DNA of 6,044 nucleotides from Rhodospirillales bacterium Alpha_05 (GTDB lineage: Bacteria; Pseudomonadota; Alphaproteobacteria; Rhodospirillales; Rhodospirillaceae), in NCBI GenBank assembly GCA_001603335.1, contig LUYR01000258.1, forward strand, positions 1-6,044. The letters are read 5' to 3'. How positions within the stretch are numbered: the first letter of the stretch is position 1; each line of letters starts with the position of its first letter. The notes beneath the pieces are model-generated. The model did no database searches. It had not been told where the DNA came from and saw only the letters and a list, made by a program, of their open reading frames with translations. This document shows, piece after piece, positions 1 through 5,919 of this stretch. Both the position numbers and the translations under genes were made by a program.

Positions 1-932
1 AGGGCGAGCCGCAGCGCACCAAGGTGATCGGCCGCTCCAAGGCCTACCACGGCGTCAACTTCGGCGGCATGAGCGTCGGCGGCATCGCGGGCAACCGCAA
101 GATGTTCGGCGGCGGCATCGATGCCGACCACATGCCCCACACCCTCCTCGCCGCCAACGCCTTCTCCAAGGGCCTGCCGAAGAAGGGCGCGGAAAAGGCC
201 GAGGAACTCGAGGACATCATCGCCCTGCACGACGCCTCCACCATCGCGGCGGTGATGGTCGAGCCGTTCTCCGGCTCCGCGGGCGTGATCCTGCCGCCCG
301 AGGGCTACATGAAGCGGATCCGCGAGATCTGCGACAAGTACGGCATCCTCCTGATCTTCGACGAAGTGATCACCGGCTTCGGCCGCACCGGCCACATGTT
401 CGGCGCCCAGGCCCTCGGCGTCACGCCCGACATCATCACCTTGGCAAAGATGATCACCAACGGCACGATCCCCATGGGCGCGGTGCTCGCCACCGAAACC
501 ATCTACGATGCCTTCATGGAAGCGGGCGGGCCGGAGCACGCCATCGAGTTCCCGCACGGCTACACCTATTCGGGCCACCCGGTCGCCTGCGCGGCGGCGC
601 TCGCCACCCTCGACCTGATCAAGGCCGACGACCTCGTCGCCCGCGCCGCCAAGCTCGCGCCCTACTTCGAGGAGGCGATCCACAGCTTGAAGGGCCTGCC
701 CCACGTCGAGGACATCCGCAACTTCGGCCTCGCCGGCGCGGTGCAGCTCGAGGAAGTCCCCGGCCTGCCGGGCAAGCGCGCTTTCGACCTGTTCCAGAAG
801 TGCTGGGACAAGGGCGCCTACGTCCGCTGCGGCGGCAACACCCTGCAGTTCGCCCCCGCGTTCGTCGCGGAAACGGCGGACATCGACCGGCTGTTCGGCA
901 TCGTCGCCGACGCCCTCAAGGAGTCCGTGTGA
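1..932 (+). CDS. bauA: omega-amino acid:pyruvate aminotransferase (beta-alanine type), 5'-truncated by window edge
   Basis: Class III PLP-dependent aminotransferase, C-terminal part only. The reading frame starts at base 3 and gives 309 residues; the family is about 445-450 residues long, so roughly 140 N-terminal residues lie outside the window. The visible part carries the family core: YHGVNFGGMSVGG near residues 17-29, the PLP-ring aspartate in FDEVITGFGR (D120), the Schiff-base lysine in TLAKMITNGTIPMGAV (K149), the phosphate-contact segment GYTYSGHPVACAAA, and a C-terminal YVR (R275), where this subfamily places its carboxylate-binding arginine. By family knowledge it transfers the amino group of beta-alanine to pyruvate, giving malonate semialdehyde and L-alanine in the cytoplasm. 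The next gene is the matching semialdehyde dehydrogenase, which strongly supports this substrate. Other class III enzymes (taurine- or GABA-pyruvate aminotransferase) are related, but they fit the motif pattern and the neighbour less well. Confidence 0.9.
   Translation, partial: GEPQRTKVIGRSKAYHGVNFGGMSVGGIAGNRKMFGGGIDADHMPHTLLAANAFSKGLPKKGAEKAEELEDIIALHDASTIAAVMVEPFSGSAGVILPPEGYMKRIREICDKYGILLIFDEVITGFGRTGHMFGAQALGVTPDIITLAKMITNGTIPMGAVLATETIYDAFMEAGGPEHAIEFPHGYTYSGHPVACAAALATLDLIKADDLVARAAKLAPYFEEAIHSLKGLPHVEDIRNFGLAGAVQLEEVPGLPGKRAFDLFQKCWDKGAYVRCGGNTLQFAPAFVAETADIDRLFGIVADALKESV
918..923 (+). promoter_or_regulatory. Shine-Dalgarno site for mmsA
   Basis: AAGGAG lies inside the last codons of the aminotransferase gene, 8 bases before the ATG at 932. 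It decides the mmsA start: the frame stays open upstream to 800, but that earlier ATG lies deep in the aminotransferase and would add about 44 arginine-rich residues foreign to the family. Confidence 0.8.
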
Positions 933-2452
933 TGACCGTTGCTACCCAAACCCTGCCGGTGATCGGCCACGTCGTCGGCGGCAAGGCGATCGAAACCGCC
1001 GCCCGCTACCAGGACGTCTTCAATCCGGCCTCGGGCCGCGCCGTCGCCCGCCTTGCGCTCGCGAGCAAGGCCGAGACCGACGCGGCGGTCGAGGTGGCGC
1101 ACGCCGCCCACCGCGACTGGGCCGCGACCCCGGTGGCGAAGCGCGCCCAAGTGATGTTCCGCTTCAAGGTTCTGCTGGAGCGCGACGCCGACCGGATCTG
1201 CCAGGCGATCGCGCTCGAACACGGCAAGACCGTCGACGACGCCCGTGGCGAACTCGGGCGCGGCATCGAGGTGGTCGAATACGCCTGCGGCGCGGGCGAA
1301 CTCCTCAAGGGCGAGCACTCGAAGAACGTCGGCCCGGGCATCGACGCCTGGAGCGAATTCCAGCCCCTCGGCGTGGTGGCGGGGATCACCCCGTTCAACT
1401 TCCCCGCGATGGTGCCGATGTGGATGTTCCCGATGGCGCTGGTGTGCGGCAACACCTTCGTGCTCAAGCCCTCCGAGCGCGATCCCTCGGCCTCGCTGAT
1501 CATGGCCGAGCTGCTCGCCGAGGCCGGGCTTCCGGCCGGGGTGTTCAACGTCGTCAACGGCGACAAGGAAGCCGTCGACGCCCTGCTCGCCCACCCCAAG
1601 GTCAAGGCGGTGAGCTTCGTCGGCTCCACGCCGATCGCCGAGCTGATCTACAAGACCGCCACCGCCAACGGCAAGCGCGTCCAGGCGCTCGGCGGCGCGA
1701 AGAACCACGCGGTGGTGATGCCCGACGCCGACCTCGACGCGGCGGTGTCCGCGATGATCGGCGCGGCCTACGGTTCGGCGGGCGAACGCTGCATGGCGCT
1801 TTCGGTCGCGGTCTGCGTCGGCGACGCGGTGGCCGAGGACCTGATCGCCAAGCTCAAGCCCGCGATCGCGGCGATCAAGGTCGGCGCTGCCTCGCAGAGC
1901 GGCATCGACATGGGCCCGGTGATCACCAAGGCGAGCCAGGAAAAGATCAAGGGCTACGTCGACGCGGGCGTCGCGGACGGCGCGGAGCTGGTGGTCGACG
2001 GCCGCGCCATCGCGGTCGAGGGCCACGCCAACGGTTACTTCGTCGGCCCCTGCCTGCTCGACAAGGTGACGCCCGAGATGAGCGTCTACACCGACGAAAT
2101 CTTCGGCCCGGTGCTGTGCATCGTGCGGGTCAAGACCCTGCACGAGGCGATGGATCTGATCGACGCCCACGAGTTCGGCAACGGCACTTGCATCTTCACC
2201 CGCGACGGCGAGGCGGCGCGCTACTTCACCGACGCGATCCAGGTCGGCATGGTCGGCGTCAACGTTCCCCTGCCGGTGCCGGTGGCCTACCACAGCTTCG
2301 GCGGCTGGAAGCGGTCGCTGTTCGGCGATTTGCACATCTACGGCCCCGATTCGGTGCGCTTCTACACCCGCAGGAAGGCGATCACCCAGCGCTGGCCGTC
2401 CTCCGGCATCGCCGAAAAGACCCAGTTCGCCTTCCCCAACATGGCGCGCTGA
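932..2452 (+). CDS. mmsA: CoA-acylating methylmalonate/malonate semialdehyde dehydrogenase
   Basis: 506 residues, the usual full length for MmsA/BauC/IolA enzymes of the aldehyde dehydrogenase superfamily. Visible landmarks are the oxyanion asparagine in PFNFPAMVPMWMFPMA (N156), the lysine of VLKPSERDP in the NAD site, the Rossmann turn FVGST (G231-S232), LGGAKNH (253-259), the catalytic cysteine in GERCMALS (C287) with its adjacent arginine, and EIFGPV (E389). The LGGAKNH segment has no glutamate where hydrolytic aldehyde dehydrogenases carry their ELGG general base; this is the hallmark of the CoA-dependent branch, in which CoA rather than water releases the acyl group. The reaction is malonate semialdehyde (or methylmalonate semialdehyde) + CoA + NAD+ to acetyl-CoA (or propionyl-CoA) + CO2 + NADH. 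Its ATG overlaps the TGA of the aminotransferase by one base (TGATG), so translation is probably coupled. The pairing points to beta-alanine use; roles in valine or inositol breakdown are also possible for the family. Confidence 0.95.
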   Translation: MTVATQTLPVIGHVVGGKAIETAARYQDVFNPASGRAVARLALASKAETDAAVEVAHAAHRDWAATPVAKRAQVMFRFKVLLERDADRICQAIALEHGKTVDDARGELGRGIEVVEYACGAGELLKGEHSKNVGPGIDAWSEFQPLGVVAGITPFNFPAMVPMWMFPMALVCGNTFVLKPSERDPSASLIMAELLAEAGLPAGVFNVVNGDKEAVDALLAHPKVKAVSFVGSTPIAELIYKTATANGKRVQALGGAKNHAVVMPDADLDAAVSAMIGAAYGSAGERCMALSVAVCVGDAVAEDLIAKLKPAIAAIKVGAASQSGIDMGPVITKASQEKIKGYVDAGVADGAELVVDGRAIAVEGHANGYFVGPCLLDKVTPEMSVYTDEIFGPVLCIVRVKTLHEAMDLIDAHEFGNGTCIFTRDGEAARYFTDAIQVGMVGVNVPLPVPVAYHSFGGWKRSLFGDLHIYGPDSVRFYTRRKAITQRWPSSGIAEKTQFAFPNMAR

Positions 2453-2481
2453 CCCGGTTCCAGCTCCCGACGAAAAAACAT

Positions 2482-2518
2482 AAGCGGCGAAATCCCTTGC
2501 AGGGGTTTCGCCGCTTTT
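2482..2518 (+). terminator. Rho-independent terminator of the aminotransferase-mmsA operon
   Basis: A 15-base-pair stem (2482-2496 with 2502-2516) begins AAGCGGCGAAA and closes on a five-base TTGCA loop. All positions pair, with one G-U wobble (T2493 opposite G2505). Four T residues (2515-2518) follow, two of them within the stem. The stem begins 29 bases after the mmsA stop codon. An A run at 2473-2478 lies just outside the left arm and would read as a U run on the opposite strand, so the element could also act from the other side. Confidence 0.88.
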
Positions 2519-2526
2519 CCATGTTA

Positions 2527-2541
2527 GTCTGTATCTCAGAC
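2527..2541 (+). other. small inverted repeat in the leader of the SLC13 gene
   Basis: GTCTG and CAGAC form a perfect 5-base-pair inverted repeat around a TATCT centre, placed between the terminator and the Shine-Dalgarno site of the permease gene. It could be a weak leader hairpin or half-sites of an operator. At this size chance is a real possibility, so only the structure is reported and no function is assigned. Confidence 0.3.
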
Positions 2542-2553
2542 CCGAAATTTCCG

Positions 2554-2558
2554 AAGGA
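2554..2558 (+). promoter_or_regulatory. Shine-Dalgarno site for the SLC13 permease gene
   Basis: AAGGA lies 4 bases before the ATG at 2563. It favours that start over the in-frame ATG at 2521, which directly follows the terminator and has no purine-rich site before it, and over the ATG at 2596, which would trim the protein to the edge of the first membrane helix. Confidence 0.7.
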
Positions 2559-2562
2559 ATCC

Positions 2563-4443
2563 ATGGTGCCAGTCGGCTCGCCGGTCTCCATCGACATGCT
2601 GATCGCCTTCGCCGTGCTGATCGGCGTGTTCGTGCTGTTCGTCATCGATCGGCTGCCGCCGCAGCTCACCGCGATGACCGCGATGGCGGTGCTGCTGGTC
2701 ACCGGAGTGATCTCCACCGACGACGCCCTCGCGGTGTTCTCCAACTCCGCCACCGCCACCATCGCCGCGATGTGCATTCTCTCCGCCGCGCTCGAACGCA
2801 CCGGCGTGATCGACGTGCTCGGCCGCTGGCTGATCGGCATGGCGGACCGCAGCCGCTTCGTCACCGTTGCGTCGATGATGCTGGGCGTCGCCGCGGTGTC
2901 GGCGTTCATGAACAACACCCCGGTGGTGATCATCATGGCGCCGGTGGTGATCGCGGTTGCCCGCCAGCTCAAAGACAGCCCGACGATGTACCTGATTCCG
3001 CTGTCGTACATGGCGATCCTGGGCGGCACCTGCACCCTCATCGGCACCTCGACCAACATCCTCACCGACGGCGTCGCCACCGCCAACGGCCAGGAACCGT
3101 TCAGCATGTTCGAGGTCACCCCGGCTGCGGTGATCATGGCGTTCGCGGGCATCGCCTACGTTCTCGGCCTTGGCCGGCTCCTCCTGCCCAAGCACGAACT
3201 CCTCGACACCGAGGTGATGGCCGAGGCACCGCGCACCCGCTTCATCGCCGAGGCGGTGATTCCCGAAGGCTCGCACCTGATCGGCAAGACCTTGAACGAA
3301 GTCGTCCTCACCAGCGACGAGGGCTACGTGATTCTCGACCTGGTGCGCGAGCGCAAGGGCCGCCGCAGCACCCTCTCGGGCCTGCGCGAGACGATGCGCG
3401 AGCTCCGCGCCGACCCCGACGACAACAAGCCGCGCTCGGCGATGCGCGACCTGCCGCTTCAGGCGGGCGACCGGCTGGTGTTCCGCAGCGACAAGTCGGA
3501 GCTGATGGAGCTGAAGGAAAGCACCGGCATTACCTTCGACATCGAGGGCAGCACCGAAACCTATCGCTCGCTGATGCCGCGCCAGACCACCGTGCGCGAG
3601 GGCGTGGTCGGCGCGAACTCGCGTTTCCTCGGCCGCTCCCCCGCCGATCTGCGCCTGCGTCGGCATTACGACAGCTACATCGTCGCAGTCAGCCGCGACC
3701 GCCGCAGCGTCACCACCCAGTTCGACACCTTCCGCCTGCGCAAGGGCGACGTCCTGCTGTTCGAGGGCCCGACGGAGGAACTCGACCGGATGTTCGCGCA
3801 GGAAGACATCCTGCCGGTCACCCACCTGCCCTCGCGGCCGTTGCAGCCGCTCAAGGCGGCGATCACGGTGGGGGTGATCCTCGGCGTCGTCGGCCTCTCC
3901 GCGCTCAACGTGATGCCGATCGCGGGTCTGGCGATCGCGGGTGCGATCGTCGCGATCCTCGCGAACTGCCTCACCATCGAACGCGCCTACGAATCGATCG
4001 AGTGGCCGATCCTGATGCTGATCTTCGGAATGCTGACGGTCTCCACCGCGATGGCCAACTCGGGCGCGGCGACCCTGATCGTCGAGGTGGTCACCGGGGT
4101 CGCAAAGGACTTCGGCCCGCTGGCGATGCTGGCGGCGGTCTACATGATCACCTCGCTGTTCACCGAGGTGCTGTCCAACAACGCCTGCGCGGTGCTGATC
4201 ACGCCGATCGTGATCGGCATCGCCGAGCAGGCCGGGATCGATGCGCGGCCGCTGGTGGTGGCGGTGATGCTGGGCTCGTCGGCGAGCTTCGCCACGCCCA
4301 TCGGCTACCAGACCAATACCTACGTCTACAACATCGGCAATTACCGCTTCGTCGACTTCCTGAAGATCGGGGTGCCGATGAACATCCTGATGCTGATCGT
4401 CGCGGTGCTGGTGATTCCGATGTTCTGGCCGCTGACGCCGTAG
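2563..4443 (+). CDS. SLC13/DASS-family anion permease with two central TrkA-C (RCK_C) domains
   Basis: 626-residue inner-membrane protein in the usual layout for the long SLC13 permeases. A first membrane half (about residues 11-215) starts with a hydrophobic helix at 12-30 followed by DRLPPQLTAM. A soluble middle (about 227-415) follows, then a second membrane half (about 427-626). The half-repeats carry matched ion/substrate motifs: MNNTPVVIIMAP (116-127) and GTSTNIL (161-167) in the first, LSNNACAVLITP (537-548) and PIGYQTNTYVY (579-589) in the second. The two RCK_C domains start near 227 (FIAEAVIPEGSHLIGKTL) and 343 (TVREGVVGANSRFLGRS); each ends in a GD(R/V)L(V/L)F strand. Such domains may gate transport by binding a small ligand. 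Characterised relatives include Na+-coupled sulfate and dicarboxylate carriers, but nothing here fixes the substrate. The first RCK_C domain has an unusually long charged loop (about 265-296). It follows a terminator, so it is probably transcribed separately from mmsA. Confidence 0.9.
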   Translation: MVPVGSPVSIDMLIAFAVLIGVFVLFVIDRLPPQLTAMTAMAVLLVTGVISTDDALAVFSNSATATIAAMCILSAALERTGVIDVLGRWLIGMADRSRFVTVASMMLGVAAVSAFMNNTPVVIIMAPVVIAVARQLKDSPTMYLIPLSYMAILGGTCTLIGTSTNILTDGVATANGQEPFSMFEVTPAAVIMAFAGIAYVLGLGRLLLPKHELLDTEVMAEAPRTRFIAEAVIPEGSHLIGKTLNEVVLTSDEGYVILDLVRERKGRRSTLSGLRETMRELRADPDDNKPRSAMRDLPLQAGDRLVFRSDKSELMELKESTGITFDIEGSTETYRSLMPRQTTVREGVVGANSRFLGRSPADLRLRRHYDSYIVAVSRDRRSVTTQFDTFRLRKGDVLLFEGPTEELDRMFAQEDILPVTHLPSRPLQPLKAAITVGVILGVVGLSALNVMPIAGLAIAGAIVAILANCLTIERAYESIEWPILMLIFGMLTVSTAMANSGAATLIVEVVTGVAKDFGPLAMLAAVYMITSLFTEVLSNNACAVLITPIVIGIAEQAGIDARPLVVAVMLGSSASFATPIGYQTNTYVYNIGNYRFVDFLKIGVPMNILMLIVAVLVIPMFWPLTP

Positions 4444-4446
4444 CGC

Positions 4447-4758
4447 CTACTGCCGCACGCCCAAAATCTGCGCGGTGGTGGCGTCGACGCGGAGTTCCTG
4501 CGGCTTGCCGTTCTCGTCGAAGAAGCCGATCACGTAGACCCACGCGCCATGGTCCTTGACCAGCCGTGCAGGTCCGAGCTCGCCCTCGATCGCGGGCATG
4601 ATCCGGTCGAGCACGGCGGAGAGGGGCATCACCTCCTGCACCTCGGGGAGCGATGCGGTCTCATCCGCAAACGCTTCCGCACCGATGCCGAAAATCGCCG
4701 CCATCGCCACCAATCCGATTCGCCTTGCCGACATCGCCGACCACCGCCCGTTCGCCAT
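4447..4758 (-). CDS. small exported PepSY-like domain protein
   Basis: 103 residues. The N-terminus looks like a Sec signal peptide: basic ARR at 11-13, hydrophobic IGLVAMAAIFGIGA (14-27), then the cleavage-type AEAFA before DE (about residue 31/32). The mature part of about 72 residues matches the PepSY pattern: an N-terminal helix (VLDRIMPAIEGELG), then GAWVYVIGFFDENGKPQELRV followed by DATTAQIL, the usual strand-strand-VDA.TG.IL ending, though the glycine of that ending is here replaced by alanine (TTAQ). PepSY domains are generally periplasmic modulators or inhibitors and are often encoded beside two-component systems; the partner is unknown here. It lies 30 bases after the ABC-2 permease on the same strand, so cotranscription is likely. 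No clear Shine-Dalgarno site precedes the ATG at 4758; an in-frame ATG at 4734 (residue 9) keeps the whole signal peptide and is an equally possible start. Confidence 0.72.
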   Translation of the reverse strand: MANGRWSAMSARRIGLVAMAAIFGIGAEAFADETASLPEVQEVMPLSAVLDRIMPAIEGELGPARLVKDHGAWVYVIGFFDENGKPQELRVDATTAQILGVRQ

Positions 4759-4788
4759 GGGGAGACGACTCTAGGTCAGGCGCACGCG

Positions 4789-5919
4789 CTAATCCAGCGT
4801 CATGCGGTAACGTTTGATTGCAATCGCACCCGCCACCGCCATGAACGCGGCCATCGCCAGGGTGTCGATCGCGAGGTCGCCCCACGGGCTGCCTTTGAGC
4901 AGGATGCCGCGCACGATGCGGAGGAAATGGGTGAGCGGCAGCACCTCGCCGATCGCCTGCGCCCACACCGGCATGCCGCGGAACGGGAACATGAAGCCCG
5001 ACAGCAGGATCGACGGGAGAAAGAAGAAGAACCCCATCTGCACCGCCTGGAGCTGGTTTCCGGCGATGGTGGAGAAGGTGAAGCCGACCGCGAGGTTGGC
5101 GGCGATGAACACCACGGTGACGAGGGAGAGCAGCGCCAGCGAGCCGACCATCGGCACCGCGAACAGCAGCTTCGCCACCGCCAGGATGAACGCCACCTGG
5201 AGGTAGCCGACCGCGATGTAGGGGAGGATCTTGCCCAGCATCACCTCGAGCGGCGTCAGCGGCATCGCCAGCAGGCTTTCCATGGTGCCGCGCTCGCGCT
5301 CGCGGGTGACCGCGAGGCAGGTCATGATCACCATAGTCATCGTCAGCACCACCCCCATCAGGCCGGGCACGATGTTGAACGCGGTCTCGCCCTCGGGGTT
5401 GTAGCGGCGGTGCACCACCAGATCGAACGGCGGCTCGCCCTGGCGGAGGTTGGCGTGCGGACCGGCGAGGTCGCGGTCGGCGGCATGGAGCGCGATGTGC
5501 GCGATCACGCCGAGGGCGTTGGCGGTGGCGGCCGGATCGGTGGCGTCGGCCTCGACCACCAGATGCGGATGCTCGCCGCGCAGCACACGGCGGGAGAAGT
5601 CCGCCGGGATGGTGACGACGAACTGGGCCTCGCCGCGGGCGAGGATGTCGTCCGCCGCCGCCTCGCTCGAAGGCAGCAGGGTGATGTCGAAGTAGCGCGA
5701 CGCCTGCATCGCCGCCACCACCGAGCGCCCCATCGGGCCGTGGTCGGCGTCGAGAATCGCGGTCGGCAGGTGCTTGGGGTCGGAATTGATCGCGTAGCCG
5801 AACAGCAGCAGCTGCAACAGCGGAATCCCCACCATCATCCCGAAGGTCATGCGGTCGCGCCGCATCTGGACGAATTCCTTGATCATCATCGCCGCGAGCC
5901 GCGCGAGGGAAAAGCTCAT
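4789..5919 (-). CDS. ABC-2 type transporter permease (YbhR/YhhJ-like)
   Basis: 376-residue inner-membrane subunit of an ABC-2 exporter, normal length for the family. An N-terminal cytoplasmic helix (KEFVQMRRDR) leads into membrane helix 1 (about 25-44). The typical NSDPKHLPTAILDADHG stretch (45-61) opens a large extracytoplasmic domain to about residue 178. Five or so further helices follow, with the ABC-2 signature VTRERERGTMESLLAMPLTP (204-223) in the cytoplasmic loop and LPSILLSGFMFPFRGMP (301-317) near the last helices. The start at 5919 is chosen because GGAGGG lies 6 bases before it and the ATG forms a 4-base ATGA overlap with the stop of the upstream ATPase gene. The frame is open further upstream to 5991, but that extension lies in the ATPase gene and is not membrane-like. 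Relatives export drugs, lipids or other hydrophobic compounds, sometimes with an HlyD-type adaptor; the substrate cannot be inferred here. No second permease follows, so the subunit may homodimerise or pair with one encoded upstream. Confidence 0.92.
   Translation of the reverse strand: MSFSLARLAAMMIKEFVQMRRDRMTFGMMVGIPLLQLLLFGYAINSDPKHLPTAILDADHGPMGRSVVAAMQASRYFDITLLPSSEAAADDILARGEAQFVVTIPADFSRRVLRGEHPHLVVEADATDPAATANALGVIAHIALHAADRDLAGPHANLRQGEPPFDLVVHRRYNPEGETAFNIVPGLMGVVLTMTMVIMTCLAVTRERERGTMESLLAMPLTPLEVMLGKILPYIAVGYLQVAFILAVAKLLFAVPMVGSLALLSLVTVVFIAANLAVGFTFSTIAGNQLQAVQMGFFFFLPSILLSGFMFPFRGMPVWAQAIGEVLPLTHFLRIVRGILLKGSPWGDLAIDTLAMAAFMAVAGAIAIKRYRMTLD

Noticed and set aside
818..2335. 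Open minus-strand frame of 505 codons opposite mmsA
   Set aside because: It lies entirely antisense to a certain gene. Its product is low in complexity and rich in Arg, His, Asp, Val and Ala, as expected when a high-GC codon pattern is read backwards. No family resemblance.
2521..2562. Earlier ATG at 2521 as the permease start
   Set aside because: It directly follows the terminator T run and has no Shine-Dalgarno site; the 14 extra residues are not membrane-like, whereas the ATG at 2563 has AAGGA four bases upstream.
2536..3825. Open minus-strand frame of 429 codons opposite the SLC13 gene
   Set aside because: Same kind of composition artefact (many His, Arg, Glu and Val), antisense to a clear membrane protein gene, and its end would run across the leader of that gene.
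1420..4443. Apparent 1007-codon plus-strand frame joining the mmsA region to the SLC13 permease
   Set aside because: The first 380 or so codons are a stop-free shadow frame of mmsA made of Arg/Gly-rich sequence, and the frame crosses a strong terminator. The real protein starts at 2563.
4481..4490. Perfect 10-base palindrome GCGTCGACGC near the converging gene ends
   Set aside because: It encodes Val-Asp-Ala within the PepSY-like ending, where this residue pattern is conserved, and has no T run after it. Short GC palindromes are common by chance in this composition.
2772..4559. 595-codon plus-strand frame overlapping the SLC13 and PepSY-like genes
   Set aside because: Arg/Pro/His-rich shadow frame within the permease gene; no recognisable domain.
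4759..4788. Possible promoter or terminator between the ABC-2 permease and the PepSY-like gene
   Set aside because: The 30 bases show no hairpin with a T run and no convincing -10/-35 pair on the minus strand; cotranscription is the simpler reading.
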